DNA of 55,756 bases from contig CANLIL010000013.1 in the NCBI GenBank assembly GCA_947491305.1, forward strand, positions 1-55,756, read 5' to 3'. Origin of the DNA: Flavobacteriales bacterium. Its GTDB lineage: Bacteria; Bacteroidota; Bacteroidia; Flavobacteriales_D; Crocinitomicaceae. The notes under the pieces are model-generated. The model was given only the letters and a program-made list of their open reading frames with translations. It ran no database searches and was not told where the DNA came from. Both the position numbers and the translations under genes were made by a program. Shown here one piece after another: positions 17,991 to 27,084 of this stretch (within the stretch, counting starts at the first letter, position 1; every line of letters starts with the position of its first letter).

Positions 17991-20900
17991 TTAATCTAAA
18001 GAGATGTTTAAACATAAACCTCTTAACTCGTGCAACAATACGTTAAATGATTCAGGAATACCTGGTTCAGGAATATTGTCTCCTTTAACAATTGCTTCAT
18101 ATGCTTTTGCACGACCCATTACATCATCAGATTTTACTGTTAAGATCTCTTGTAATATGTTTGCTGCACCAAATGCTTCAAGCGCCCAAACTTCCATCTC
18201 TCCAAAACGCTGACCTCCAAATTGCGCTTTACCACCTAAAGGTTGTTGCGTAATCAAAGAATATGGTCCGATAGAACGTGCATGCATTTTGTCATCAACC
18301 ATGTGTGATAATTTCAACATGTAAATTACACCAACAGTTGCAGTTTGATGGAAACGTTCACCTGTTCCTCCATCATACAAGTAAGTTTTACCTGAACGAG
18401 GAACGCCAGCTTTTTCAGTCCATTCATCAATTTCAGATGGATGTGCTCCGTCAAAAATTGGTGTAGCAAACTTAACGCCTAATTTTTCCCCAGCCCAACC
18501 AAGAACTGTTTCATAAATCTGACCTAAGTTCATACGTGAAGGTACCCCTAACGGATTCAAAACGATGTCTACTGGAGTTCCATCTTCTAAGAATGGCATG
18601 TCTTCATGACGAACGATATTTGCAACAATTCCTTTATTACCATGACGACCGGCCATTTTATCTCCTACTTTCAACTTACGTTTCTTAGCGACATAAACTT
18701 TAGCCATCTTAATAATACCAGCTGGCAATTCATCACCAACTGAAATGTGGAATTTTCTACGTTTATAAGTCCCTAATAAATCATTTGCTTTAATATTAAA
18801 GTTATGAATTACACGACCTACTAATGCATTCAAATGCTCATCTGAAGTCCAATTAGTTGGATTTACGATTGAATATTCAATTGCAACTAAATTCTTTTGA
18901 ATAAATTTAGTTCCCTTTTTAATGATTTCTTCTTTAAAGTTATTAAATACACCAGCTGATTTGTTTTCACCTAAAATACTTAATAATTTATCAACTAATT
19001 TTTCTTTTAAATCAGCAAAATCTTTTTCAAAATCACCATCAAGACTTTCCAAAACTGGTTTGTCTTGCGCTTTAGATTTACGATCTTTAATAGCGCGAGA
19101 GAATAATTTTTTCTCGATAACTACTCCTCTTAATGAAGGTCCAGCTTTCAACGATGCATCTTTAACATCACCAGCTTTATCTCCAAATATTGCTCGCAAT
19201 AACTTTTCTTCTGGAGAAGGATCTGTTTCACCTTTAGGTGTGATTTTACCAATTAAGATATCACCTTCTTTAATTTCAGCACCGATTCGAATTAAACCAT
19301 TTTCATCTAAGTCTTTAGTAGCCTCTTCAGAAACATTTGGAATATCAGAAGTTAACTCTTCCATTCCTCGTTTTGTGTCTCTAACTTCTAATGTATATTC
19401 ATCAATATGAATTGACGTAAATATATCATCACGAACAACACGTTCAGAAATTACAATCGCATCCTCAAAGTTATAACCTTTCCAAGGCATGAATGCAACT
19501 TTAAGATTTTGACCCAAAGCTAATTCTCCTTGTTGCGTTGCATATCCTTCACAAAGTACTTGACCTTTTTCAACACGATCACCTTTTTTAACAATTGGTT
19601 TCAAGTTGATACACGTACTTTGATTTGTTTTCATGAATTTTGTCAATGGGTAGTGTGCTACTTCACTTTCAAAACTCACTAATTTATCTTCATTTGTCCA
19701 ATCGTAACGAATTACAATTTCATTTGCATCAACATATTCAACAACTCCGTTTCCTTCAGAATTAATTAATACACGTGAATCACGCGCTACTAATTGTTCA
19801 ATTCCAGTACCAACGATTGGTGAATTTGGTTTCAACAATGGAACAGCTTGACGTTGCATGTTAGACCCCATCAATGCACGGTTGGCATCATCATGCTCCA
19901 AGAAAGGAATAGAAGAAGCCGCAATAGAAGCAATTTGATTTGCTCCTACGTCCATTAATGTTAAATCTTTCGGAGCAACAACAGGGAAATCACCTTCAAA
20001 ACGAGCTTTAACAAACTCAGTTAAAAAATTACCTTTTTCATCAACAATTGCATTTGCTTGAGCAATCATTTTTGCATCTTCTTCTTCAGCAGTTAAATAG
20101 ATTGGAGCTACGTCAAATGCTACTTTACCTGCATCAACTTTACGGTAGGGAGTTTCAATAAACCCTAATTTATTTACTTTCGCAAATACACATAAAGAAG
20201 AAATTAAACCAATATTTGGTCCTTCTGGTGTTTCGATAGTACACAAACGACCATAGTGCGTATAGTGAACATCTCGAACCTCAAACCCAGCTCTTTCACG
20301 AGAAAGTCCACCAGGTCCTAGTGCAGACAAACGACGCTTGTGAGTTACCTCAGAAAGCGGATTTGTCTGGTCCATAAATTGTGATAACTGATTCGTTCCG
20401 AAGAAAGAATTAATTACTGAAGATAATGTTTTAGCATTGATCAAGTCAATCGGCGTAAATACCTCATTGTCTCGAACATTCATACGTTCACGAATTGTAC
20501 GCGCCATTCTAGCTAATCCAACTCCAAACTGAGAATACAATTGTTCACCAACAGTTCTAACACGACGATTTGATAAGTGATCGATATCATCAACATCCGC
20601 TTTTGAATTAATTAATTCAATTAAATATTTGATAATACAAATAATATCATTTTTGGTTAAAACACGCGATGTCTCAGAAGAATCGATTGATAGTTTTTTA
20701 TTCAAACGAAAACGTCCAACTTCACCTAAATCATAACGTGTATCAGAGAAGAATAATTTCTCAAATACATTTTTAGCCGTCTCATAATCAGGTGGTTCAG
20801 CATTACGTAATTGTCTGTAAATGTGTTCTACAGCTTCTTTTTCAGAATTCGAAGTATCTTTTTGAAGTGTATTATAAATAATTGTAAAATCAGCGCTATT

Positions 20901-21809
20901 CACGTCTTCTTTGTGTAAGATAACGTTTTTAACCCCCGAATCAACAATTAAATCAATGTGTTCCTCCTCTAAAATCGTTTCACGATCTAAAAGAACTTCA
21001 TTTCTTTCAATAGAAACAACTTCACCTGTATCTTCATCACCAAAATCTTCGATCCATGATTTAAGTACACGTGCAGCCAATTTTCTACCTACTAATTTTT
21101 TCAGGTTTGCTTTCGTAGCTTTAACTTCGTCTGCAAGACCAAAAATTTCTAATATATCTTTATCACTTTCGTAACCGATTGCTCGGAACAAAGTAGTAAC
21201 TGGCAATTTTTTCTTACGATCAATGTAAGCGTACATTACGTTGTTGATATCTGTTGCGAATTCGATCCAAGAACCCTTGAAAGGAATCACACGAGCAGAA
21301 TACAATTTTGTACCGTTTGCATGACGACTTTGACCAAAGAAAACTCCCGGAGATCTGTGCAATTGCGATACAATAACGCGTTCTGCACCATTCACAACGA
21401 AAGAACCTTTAGGTGTCATGTAAGGAATAGTTCCTAGATAAACATCTTGAACGATTGTTTCAAAATCTTCATGTTCTGGGTCCGTACAGTACAATTTTAG
21501 TTTCGCTTTCAACGGAACACTGTAAGTTAATCCACGCTCAATACACTCTTCAATAGTATATCTTGGTGGGTCGATAAAGTAATCCAAAAACTCCAATACA
21601 AATTGATTTCTCGTATCTGTAATTGGGAAGTTTTCAGCGAAAACTTTAAATAATCCTTCACTCTCTCTGTTCTCAGGAGTTGTTTCCAATTGGAAAAATT
21701 CTTGGAAGGACTTTAGTTGAATATCCAAAAAATCTGGATATTCGAACTTACTTTTGCTTGATGCAAAGTTTATTCTTTTCGAAATGTTGTTTGATGTTGC
21801 CAAAGCCAA
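17991..21809 (-). CDS. rpoB: RNA polymerase subunit beta, TTG start
   Basis: This catalytic subunit of RNA polymerase is 1,272 residues long. The rifampicin-binding region is present ([33 protein letters not shown] in pieces), as are [38 protein letters not shown] and the C-terminal [20 protein letters not shown]. The start is unusual. An in-frame TAA lies nine bases upstream of the TTG at 21809, and the next in-frame ATG is near residue 130, past conserved sequence, so the start must be TTG (21809, or the second TTG at 21803). The conserved start of the protein ([12 protein letters not shown]) begins just after. It is separated from rplL by an attenuator-like hairpin. Confidence 0.98.
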   Translation of the reverse strand: MALATSNNISKRINFASSKSKFEYPDFLDIQLKSFQEFFQLETTPENRESEGLFKVFAENFPITDTRNQFVLEFLDYFIDPPRYTIEECIERGLTYSVPLKAKLKLYCTDPEHEDFETIVQDVYLGTIPYMTPKGSFVVNGAERVIVSQLHRSPGVFFGQSRHANGTKLYSARVIPFKGSWIEFATDINNVMYAYIDRKKKLPVTTLFRAIGYESDKDILEIFGLADEVKATKANLKKLVGRKLAARVLKSWIEDFGDEDTGEVVSIERNEVLLDRETILEEEHIDLIVDSGVKNVILHKEDVNSADFTIIYNTLQKDTSNSEKEAVEHIYRQLRNAEPPDYETAKNVFEKLFFSDTRYDLGEVGRFRLNKKLSIDSSETSRVLTKNDIICIIKYLIELINSKADVDDIDHLSNRRVRTVGEQLYSQFGVGLARMARTIRERMNVRDNEVFTPIDLINAKTLSSVINSFFGTNQLSQFMDQTNPLSEVTHKRRLSALGPGGLSRERAGFEVRDVHYTHYGRLCTIETPEGPNIGLISSLCVFAKVNKLGFIETPYRKVDAGKVAFDVAPIYLTAEEEDAKMIAQANAIVDEKGNFLTEFVKARFEGDFPVVAPKDLTLMDVGANQIASIAASSIPFLEHDDANRALMGSNMQRQAVPLLKPNSPIVGTGIEQLVARDSRVLINSEGNGVVEYVDANEIVIRYDWTNEDKLVSFESEVAHYPLTKFMKTNQSTCINLKPIVKKGDRVEKGQVLCEGYATQQGELALGQNLKVAFMPWKGYNFEDAIVISERVVRDDIFTSIHIDEYTLEVRDTKRGMEELTSDIPNVSEEATKDLDENGLIRIGAEIKEGDILIGKITPKGETDPSPEEKLLRAIFGDKAGDVKDASLKAGPSLRGVVIEKKLFSRAIKDRKSKAQDKPVLESLDGDFEKDFADLKEKLVDKLLSILGENKSAGVFNNFKEEIIKKGTKFIQKNLVAIEYSIVNPTNWTSDEHLNALVGRVIHNFNIKANDLLGTYKRRKFHISVGDELPAGIIKMAKVYVAKKRKLKVGDKMAGRHGNKGIVANIVRHEDMPFLEDGTPVDIVLNPLGVPSRMNLGQIYETVLGWAGEKLGVKFATPIFDGAHPSEIDEWTEKAGVPRSGKTYLYDGGTGERFHQTATVGVIYMLKLSHMVDDKMHARSIGPYSLITQQPLGGKAQFGGQRFGEMEVWALEAFGAANILQEILTVKSDDVMGRAKAYEAIVKGDNIPEPGIPESFNVLLHELRGLCLNISLD

Positions 21810-21856
21810 ACTATTTTATTTTGATGAAAATGGTCTTAAAAAAGTGCCCTATGCAC

Positions 21857-21900
21857 AAAAACAGGACAAGGCATCCGTCAATTGACGGACGCCTTTCCTG
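21857..21900 (-). terminator. Attenuator or partial terminator between rplL and rpoB
   Basis: On the minus strand AAGGCGTCCGTCAA pairs with TTGACGGATGCCTT through 14 positions including one G-U pair, with outer CAGGA/TCCTG pairing, followed by TTTTT. The perfect stem has essentially no loop, so the tip must open. A partial terminator here would lower rpoBC output relative to L7/L12, as in other bacteria. Confidence 0.75.
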
Positions 21901-21916
21901 CATTAGAAGTAATTAA

Positions 21917-22294
21917 TTACTTAATCTCTACTTCAGCTCCAGCCTCTTCAAGAGACTTTTTAAGGCCTTCAGCTTCGTCTTTAGATACTCCTTCTTTCAA
22001 TGTTGTAGGTGCACCATCAACTAAGTCTTTAGACTCTTTCAAACCGTTTCCAGTTAATTCTTTAACAAGTTTAACAACTGCAAGTTTGTTAGGTCCACCA
22101 GCTTTCAATATTACATCGAATTCTGTTTTCTCAGCAGCAGCTTCTCCAGCACCACCACCAGCAGCAGCCATCATTACAGGTGCAGCAGCAGCAGGCTCAA
22201 TACCATACTCATCCTTAAGGATTGTTGCTAACTCATTTACTTCTTTAACCGTTAGGTTTACTAGCGTTTCCGCAATTTGCTTTAAATCAGCCAT
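21917..22294 (-). CDS. rplL: Ribosomal protein bL12 (L7/L12)
   Basis: This stalk protein recruits translation factors to the ribosome. It has 125 residues: an N-terminal dimerisation helix ([23 protein letters not shown]), an Ala/Gly-rich hinge ([20 protein letters not shown]), and the C-terminal domain with [25 protein letters not shown] and the acidic-Gly [10 protein letters not shown]. The layout and length are normal. It is the last ribosomal gene of the cluster, 41 bases after rplJ, and is followed by the rplL-rpoB hairpin. Confidence 0.98.
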   Translation of the reverse strand: MADLKQIAETLVNLTVKEVNELATILKDEYGIEPAAAAPVMMAAAGGGAGEAAAEKTEFDVILKAGGPNKLAVVKLVKELTGNGLKESKDLVDGAPTTLKEGVSKDEAEGLKKSLEEAGAEVEIK

Positions 22295-22335
22295 TTTTAT
22301 TTAATTTAAAAAAAGGTTCAACTAAAATTTAATAA

Positions 22336-22857
22336 TTATGCTCGTTCTTCGAGCGTTTTTAAGATACCAGCGATTTTCGCACCAGCACCTGTAAGTCCAG
22401 AAACAACGTTTTTCGCAGGACTTTGAAGTAATCCAATAATTTCTCCAATTAATTCTTCTCTGCTCTTCAGTGCTACTAAAGCGTCTAATTGGTTATCACC
22501 AATAAAAACTGCTTGATCAATGTATGCACCTTTTAATAGAGGCTTATCATTCTTTTTACGGAATTCATGAATTAATTTTGCAGGAGCATTTGCAACTTCG
22601 CTAAACATGATTGATGTAGCACCAGCTAAAGTACTTCTCAAATCACCAAAATCTCTTCCAGTAACGCGATCCATTGCTTTTTCAAGCAAGGTGTTTTTTA
22701 CAACACGCATACGGATATCACTTTGGAAACATCTTCTACGAAGGCTATTAACTACTTCTACTGTTAATTCCGCTGTGTCTGCTAAATAGAATACATTTGC
22801 AGCTGTTAATTCAACCACTAACTCATCTATGTACTTTGCTTTTTCTTCTTTTGTCAT
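22336..22857 (-). CDS. rplJ: Ribosomal protein uL10
   Basis: L10 anchors the L7/L12 dimers to 23S rRNA and, in many bacteria, represses its own operon. The 173-residue protein has the N-terminal rRNA-binding domain (FYLADTAELTVEVVNSLRR, VVKNTLLEKAM) and a C-terminal helix for L7/L12 binding (LQSPAKNVVSGLTGAGAKIAGILKTL). Only 11 bases separate it from rplA, so there is no room for a classical L10 leader between the two genes; any L10 control site would have to lie inside rplA. Confidence 0.98.
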   Translation of the reverse strand: MTKEEKAKYIDELVVELTAANVFYLADTAELTVEVVNSLRRRCFQSDIRMRVVKNTLLEKAMDRVTGRDFGDLRSTLAGATSIMFSEVANAPAKLIHEFRKKNDKPLLKGAYIDQAVFIGDNQLDALVALKSREELIGEIIGLLQSPAKNVVSGLTGAGAKIAGILKTLEERA

Positions 22858-22868
22858 AATTGTAAGTT

Positions 22869-23564
22869 TTAAGCAACAACAGACTTCGCATCCACAAGGA
22901 TACCAGGGCTCATTGTAGAACTCAAGTAAATACTTTTAATGTATGTTCCTTTAGCAGCAGAAGGTTTTAATTTGATAAGAGATTGGATTAATTCGAAAGC
23001 ATTTTCACGAATATTTCCTCCTTCAAAACTAACTTTTCCAACAGATGAATGGATAATACCATATTTATCTACTTTAAAATCAATTTTACCAGCTTTTACT
23101 TCTTCAACTGCTTTACCAACTTCCATTGTTACAGTTCCTGTTTTTGGATTTGGCATTAAACCTCTTGGTCCTAAAATACGACCTAAGGCTCCAACTTTAC
23201 CCATTACAGAAGGCATTGTAATAATGACATCGATATCAGTCCATCCACCTTTGATTTTCTCAATGTACTCATCCAAACCTACGTGATCAGCACCAGATGC
23301 TTTTGCTTCAGCTTCTTTATCAGGTGTACACAATACAAGAACGCGTACATCTTTTCCAGTTCCATGAGGCAATGCAACAGTTCCTCTCACCATTTGATTT
23401 GCTTTACGAGGGTCAACACCCAAACGTACACAAATATCAACAGATGCATCAAATTTAGTAGTAGAAATACTTTTAACCAAATCGCATGCTTCTGTTAACG
23501 AGTAAGATTTTTCTAAATCATATTTAGCTAAAATCTCTTTTCTTTTTTTAGATACTCTTCCCAT
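22869..23564 (-). CDS. rplA: Ribosomal protein uL1
   Basis: L1 forms the mobile stalk at the E site and binds its own mRNA in several bacteria. The 231-residue protein shows the conserved [25 protein letters not shown], the second-domain [20 protein letters not shown] and the C-terminal [14 protein letters not shown]. It lies 11 bases after rplK. A hairpin with an asymmetric loop before rplK is a candidate target for L1 feedback. Confidence 0.98.
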   Translation of the reverse strand: MGRVSKKRKEILAKYDLEKSYSLTEACDLVKSISTTKFDASVDICVRLGVDPRKANQMVRGTVALPHGTGKDVRVLVLCTPDKEAEAKASGADHVGLDEYIEKIKGGWTDIDVIITMPSVMGKVGALGRILGPRGLMPNPKTGTVTMEVGKAVEEVKAGKIDFKVDKYGIIHSSVGKVSFEGGNIRENAFELIQSLIKLKPSAAKGTYIKSIYLSSTMSPGILVDAKSVVA

Positions 23565-23575
23565 AACACTTACGA

Positions 23576-24022
23576 TTATTTGGTTTTTGGTGCTTCACCA
23601 CCTTTAACTGTTACTCCCATACTTCTTGCTGTTCCTGCTACCATAGTCATTGCTGCGTCAACAGTAAAACAATTTAAGTCTGGCAATTTGTCCTCAGCGA
23701 TTAAACGCACTTGATCCCAAGAAATCGAACCAACTTTGATTTTGTTAGGTTCTGATGATCCTTTTTTGATTTTTGTGTGTTCAACAATTTGAACGGCTGC
23801 CGGTGGAGTTTTTAATACGAAATCAAAAGATTTATCACCGTAAACAGTGATAACAACTGGTACAACTTTTCCAGGACGATCTTGCGTACGAGCATTAAAC
23901 TGCTTGCAAAACTCCATTATGTTAACCCCTTTTGCACCAAGTGCGGGACCAACTGGAGGTGCTGGATTGGCTGCACCACCTTTGATCTGCAATTTGATCA
24001 ATGCTGCTACTTCTTTAGCCAT
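23576..24022 (-). CDS. rplK: Ribosomal protein uL11
   Basis: L11 binds the GTPase-associated centre of 23S rRNA. The 148-residue protein has the proline-rich N-terminal signature [20 protein letters not shown], the linker and the C-terminal RNA-binding domain ending [18 protein letters not shown]. An 81-base gap separates it from nusG, longer than the other gaps in this operon, and carries a stem with an asymmetric loop. Confidence 0.98.
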   Translation of the reverse strand: MAKEVAALIKLQIKGGAANPAPPVGPALGAKGVNIMEFCKQFNARTQDRPGKVVPVVITVYGDKSFDFVLKTPPAAVQIVEHTKIKKGSSEPNKIKVGSISWDQVRLIAEDKLPDLNCFTVDAAMTMVAGTARSMGVTVKGGEAPKTK

Positions 24023-24047
24023 TTGTGTTTAAATTATGTAGTCAAAC

Positions 24048-24084
24048 ATGAGTACTAACGGGAAGCTTTAATCGCTTTCCTCAC
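24048..24084 (-). promoter_or_regulatory. Candidate L1-type regulatory hairpin in the rplK leader
   Basis: In the minus-strand RNA GUGAG pairs with CUCAU, and inside it GGAA-A-GC pairs with GC-UUCC around a seven-base loop. An asymmetric internal loop of about eight to nine bases lies on the 3' side. The base shared by the two stems means the junction is not fixed. A bulged stem with a one-sided loop before rplK-rplA is where L1 autoregulation acts in other bacteria, but I did not confirm the specific L1 consensus. Confidence 0.4.
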
Positions 24085-24103
24085 TTCTACGGTTAATAAA
24101 AAA

Positions 24104-24655
24104 TTAAATCTCTTTCTCTACTTGCATGTAACTTAATTCAAGCAAGTTCTTTCTACCAAATATTTTAACCATTACTTTTAGTTTTTTCTTGTCTTCGTTA
24201 ATTTCGTCAACAACACCACCAAAATTATTGAATGGACCATCTATAACTTTTACAGATTCTCCAACAACAAATGGAATTTTCATTTCTTCTTCTGATTCAG
24301 AAAGCTCATCAACTTTACCTAAAATTCGATTAACTTCTGACAAACGCATTGGAACAGGCTCACCACCTTTTTCAGTTCCTAAAAAACCAATAACATTAGG
24401 AATACTTCTGATAACGTGAGGCACTTCTCCTACTAGAGCAGCTTCAATTAAAACATAACCTGGAAGGTAAGCCTTTTCTTTGCTAACTTTTTTTCCGTTT
24501 CTAATTTGAAATATTTTTTCCGTAGGAATTAATACTTGATCAACGAAATCAGTTAATTTTAAACGTGAAATTTCTAGGTCAAGATATTCTTTTACCTTTT
24601 TTTCTTTTCCACTCACGGCACGAACAACGTACCAACGTTTTTTAATTTCTCCCAT
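24104..24655 (-). CDS. nusG: Transcription termination/antitermination factor NusG
   Basis: NusG binds RNA polymerase and suppresses pausing, and links it to Rho or the ribosome. The 183-residue protein has the NGN domain (KRWYVVRAVSGKEKKVKEYL, KAYLPGYVLIEA, VIRSIPNVIGFLG) and a C-terminal KOW domain (GESVKVIDGPFNNFGGVVDEI). It follows secE by nine bases, the usual pairing, and precedes rplK. Length is normal and no insertion is present. Confidence 0.98.
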   Translation of the reverse strand: MGEIKKRWYVVRAVSGKEKKVKEYLDLEISRLKLTDFVDQVLIPTEKIFQIRNGKKVSKEKAYLPGYVLIEAALVGEVPHVIRSIPNVIGFLGTEKGGEPVPMRLSEVNRILGKVDELSESEEEMKIPFVVGESVKVIDGPFNNFGGVVDEINEDKKKLKVMVKIFGRKNLLELSYMQVEKEI

Positions 24656-24664
24656 GAGTTTTAA

Positions 24665-24886
24665 TTAAAACAATCCGTAAATAAAGCCCATTGCACCTTT
24701 CCAGAATGATTTCGAATCACCAGTGATCCCAAAACCAAAATCCATTACAAATATTATCAATGAAATGATAACAGAGGCTACCACTACAATGATTGTATTA
24801 CTTTGTAACTCTTTCCAAGTCGGCCAAGTTACGTTGTGAACCATTTCGTTCACTGTTTCGCTGAAATATTCTTTTATTTTTGACAC
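24665..24886 (-). CDS. secE: Preprotein translocase subunit SecE
   Basis: SecE clamps the SecY channel in the inner membrane. The 73-residue form has one membrane helix (TIIVVVASVIISLIIFVMDF) preceded by the conserved amphipathic helix with TWPTWKELQSNT. The start codon is GTG at 24886; the nearby ATG at 24893 is out of frame. It begins 15 bases after the 3' end of tRNA-Trp, so the tRNA must be cut out of the secE message. Confidence 0.97.
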   Translation of the reverse strand: MSKIKEYFSETVNEMVHNVTWPTWKELQSNTIIVVVASVIISLIIFVMDFGFGITGDSKSFWKGAMGFIYGLF

Positions 24887-24901
24887 TTTACATCAATTTT
24901 G

Positions 24902-24974
24902 CACGGGCGGTAGGGATCGAACCCACGACCAATGGTTTTGGAAACCACTACTCTACCATCTGAGCTACACCCGT
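24902..24974 (-). tRNA. tRNA-Trp (anticodon CCA)
   Basis: The 73-base gene folds as a cloverleaf: acceptor ACGGGTG/CGCCCGT, anticodon arm GTGGT-TTCCAAA-ACCAT with CCA at positions 34-36, and T-arm loop TTCGATC. The discriminator base is G, and the 3' CCA is not encoded. It sits between tuf and secE, directly after the tuf terminator. Confidence 0.97.
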
Positions 24975-24976
24975 AT

Positions 24977-24999
24977 AAAAAGGGGAGCAAGCTCCCCTT
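24977..24999 (-). terminator. Terminator after tuf, flush against tRNA-Trp
   Basis: AAGGGGAGC and GCTCCCCTT pair around two bases, followed by five Ts in the minus direction. The T-run ends two bases before the first base of tRNA-Trp, leaving no room for a promoter between them. Confidence 0.88.
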
Positions 25000-25022
25000 A
25001 AAATACTATTTATTTTTTTCTC

Positions 25023-26210
25023 TTAAGAGATGATTTCTGTAACCTGTCCAGCTCCAACTGTTCTACCACCCTCACGGATTGCAAAACGTAAACCTTTGTC
25101 CATTGCTACAGGAACGATTAACTTAACATTGATTGTTACGTTATCACCTGGCATAACCATTTCACGTCCGTCTGTTAAGAAGATTTCTCCTGTAACATCT
25201 GTTGTACGGAAATAGAATTGAGGACGGTATTTATTATGGAATGGAGTGTGACGTCCACCTTCTTCTTTTTTCAATACATAAATCTCAGCTTTGAAATCAG
25301 TATGAGGAGTTACAGAACCTGGTTTACAGATTACCATTCCTCTTTTGATTTGAGATTTTTCAATACCTCTTAATAATAAACCTACGTTATCACCAGCTTC
25401 ACCTCTATCAAGGATTTTACGGAACATCTCAACACCTGTAACAGTAGAAGATAATTTCAAATCACCCATCCCTAAGATATCAACTGATTCTCCAGAATTA
25501 ATAACACCTGTTTCAATTCGACCAGTAGCAACAGTTCCACGACCTGTAATCGTAAATACATCTTCAACTGGCATCAAGAAAGTTTTATCAATATCACGTG
25601 GAGGCAATTCGATATACGTATCTACTGCATCCATTAATTCTTCAATTGAAGTTACCCATTGTGCCTCACCATTCAATGCACCCAAAGCAGAACCTTTGAT
25701 TACTGGAGCGTTATCACCATCATAGCTGTAGAAAGAAAGTAATTCACGGATTTCCATTTCTACTAATTCTAATAACTCTTCATCATCAACCATATCCACT
25801 TTATTCATGAATACAACCAAACGAGGAACACCAACTTGTTTTCCTAATAGGATGTGCTCACGTGTTTGTGGCATTGGTCCATCAGTCGCAGCAACAACTA
25901 AAATAGCACCGTCCATTTGAGCAGCACCAGTTACCATGTTCTTTACGTAATCCGCGTGACCTGGACAGTCAACGTGAGCGTAATGACGATTCACTGTTTC
26001 ATACTCAATGTGAGATGTATTAATTGTAATACCACGTTCTTTTTCTTCAGGAGCATTATCAATTGAAGAGAAATCGCGTACTGCAGCCAATCCTTTACTA
26101 GCCAATACACTAGAGATTGCAGCTGTTAACGTTGTTTTACCGTGATCTACGTGACCAATTGTCCCGATATTCACGTGTGGTTTGGAACGATCAAAATTTT
26201 CCTTAGCCAT
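25023..26210 (-). CDS. tuf: Elongation factor Tu
   Basis: EF-Tu carries aminoacyl-tRNA to the ribosome as a GTP complex. The 395-residue protein has all G motifs: GHVDHGKT (residues 19-26), the switch I RGITI, DCPGH, and NKVDMVDD. Domains 2 and 3 are complete, with [11 protein letters not shown] and [24 protein letters not shown] in pieces, ending in [10 protein letters not shown]. It lies between a four-tRNA cluster and tRNA-Trp/secE, the ancestral tufB position. The gap of about 90 bases from tRNA-Thr to the start codon holds no clear hairpin. Confidence 0.99.
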   Translation of the reverse strand: MAKENFDRSKPHVNIGTIGHVDHGKTTLTAAISSVLASKGLAAVRDFSSIDNAPEEKERGITINTSHIEYETVNRHYAHVDCPGHADYVKNMVTGAAQMDGAILVVAATDGPMPQTREHILLGKQVGVPRLVVFMNKVDMVDDEELLELVEMEIRELLSFYSYDGDNAPVIKGSALGALNGEAQWVTSIEELMDAVDTYIELPPRDIDKTFLMPVEDVFTITGRGTVATGRIETGVINSGESVDILGMGDLKLSSTVTGVEMFRKILDRGEAGDNVGLLLRGIEKSQIKRGMVICKPGSVTPHTDFKAEIYVLKKEEGGRHTPFHNKYRPQFYFRTTDVTGEIFLTDGREMVMPGDNVTINVKLIVPVAMDKGLRFAIREGGRTVGAGQVTEIIS

Positions 26211-26300
26211 TGTTCTATTTGTTACTTAGTTAATAAAAAAACAAAATCTTATAATACATAAAATTTCACCCAACAATGAGTGAAACAAATCTTTTTCGTG

Positions 26301-26372
26301 AGCCAATGACGAGAATTGAACTCGTGGCCTCTTCCTTACCAAGGAAGCGCTCTACCCCTGAGCTACACCGGC
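26301..26372 (-). tRNA. tRNA-Thr (anticodon GGT)
   Basis: The 72-base cloverleaf has acceptor GCCGGTG/CATTGGC (two G-U pairs), anticodon arm CTTCC-TTGGTAA-GGAAG with GGT, and T loop TTCAATT. The discriminator is T and CCA is not encoded. It is the last of the four tRNAs before tuf. Confidence 0.96.
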
Positions 26373-26389
26373 TTCTACTTTCAAAATTG

Positions 26390-26462
26390 AGCGGGAGACG
26401 AGACTCGAACTCGCGACCCTCAGCTTGGAAGGCTGACGCTCTACCAACTGAGCTACTCCCGC
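26390..26462 (-). tRNA. tRNA-Gly (anticodon TCC)
   Basis: The 73-base cloverleaf has acceptor GCGGGAG/CTCCCGC, anticodon arm TCAGC-CTTCCAA-GCTGA with TCC, and T loop TTCGAGT. The discriminator is T and CCA is not encoded. Confidence 0.97.
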
Positions 26463-26476
26463 TTATAATATATTTG

Positions 26477-26558
26477 TGGGGGTGGATGGACTCGAACCAA
26501 CGATACCTTCCGGTGACAGATTTACAGTCTGCTGCAATAGCCACTATGCGACACCCCC
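26477..26558 (-). tRNA. tRNA-Tyr (anticodon GTA)
   Basis: The 82-base class II tRNA has acceptor GGGGGTG/CACCCCC, anticodon arm with CTGTAAA loop (GTA) and a long variable arm (CACCGGAAGGTATC), as expected for bacterial tRNA-Tyr. The discriminator is A and CCA is not encoded. Confidence 0.96.
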
Positions 26559-26568
26559 ATAAAAATTG

Positions 26569-26642
26569 AGCCGATGGAGGGACTCGAACCCCCGACCTGC
26601 TGATTACAAATCAGCTGCTCTAGCCAGCTGAGCTACATCGGC
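26569..26642 (-). tRNA. tRNA-Thr (anticodon TGT)
   Basis: The 74-base cloverleaf has acceptor GCCGATG/CATCGGC, anticodon arm GCTGA-TTTGTAA-TCAGC with TGT, and T loop TTCGAGT. The discriminator is T and CCA is not encoded. It is the first gene of the tRNA-tuf unit. Confidence 0.97.
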
Positions 26643-26706
26643 ACATTATATTGGTAATCAATAATTGAAAGAACTTATTTAAAGTGTTTCTCCCATTTTG
26701 GGTTTG

Positions 26707-26736
26707 CAAATCTACGAAAGAAATCTGTTATAGCAA
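26707..26736 (-). promoter_or_regulatory. Promoter of the tRNA-tuf operon with upstream A-tract
   Basis: On the minus strand TTG (26736-26734), 19 bases, then TAGATTTG (26714-26707) gives a full match to the phylum's promoter. Directly upstream (26741-26778) lies a dense run of A-tracts on the same strand, which could act as an UP element for a heavily used promoter. The leader to tRNA-Thr would be about 60 bases. Confidence 0.7.
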
Positions 26737-26788
26737 TAACTTTTTTATTTTTTTTTGATTTTTTTTTTGATTGTTGCTTTTGACTCAA

Positions 26789-27082
26789 TTAAACTTCTCG
26801 TTCTTTGTGCTTTTCAACTTGTTTTCTCAATGCTTCTATTGATAAATCAGTAGCCTCTTCAAAGGTCTTGCATTGTTTTTTTGCAATTAATGTTTTGCCA
26901 GGTATAAGTAATTTAAATTCAGAAATTTTATTTTCCTTATCTTGACTTTTGTCTACTTTAAGGTAAACTTCGCATGCTGTTATGTGATCAAAATACAGCT
27001 CTAGCTTTGATGCTTTTTCTTGAATAAACGCTAATAATTTTTTATCAGCTGTAAAATGAATTGAGTGAACTTGAATTTCCAT
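26789..27082 (-). CDS. hpf: Ribosome hibernation factor, short HPF/RaiA type
   Basis: This protein binds the decoding region of idle 30S subunits and protects ribosomes. The 97-residue sequence has the family beta-alpha-beta-beta-beta-alpha pattern: IQVHSIHFTADKKLLAFIQEK, a strand with ACEVYLKVDKSQ, and the final helix FEEATDLSIEALRKQVEKHKE. It has no long C-terminal dimerisation domain, so it is the short form. The gap to xerC is two bases, so the two are co-transcribed; the tRNA-tuf promoter lies just after its stop codon. The xerC-hpf-tRNA-tuf order recurs in Bacteroidota. Confidence 0.93.
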   Translation of the reverse strand: MEIQVHSIHFTADKKLLAFIQEKASKLELYFDHITACEVYLKVDKSQDKENKISEFKLLIPGKTLIAKKQCKTFEEATDLSIEALRKQVEKHKEREV

Positions 27083-27084
27083 AA

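Noticed and set aside
26266-26569. Open frames of 92-97 codons on both strands in the tRNA cluster
   Set aside because: They run across four clear tRNA genes and carry no protein-like composition; they are shadows of the tRNAs.
26741-26785. T-rich run after hpf as a terminator
   Set aside because: In the direction of hpf it reads as A-tracts without a hairpin; it fits better as an upstream element for the tRNA-tuf promoter.
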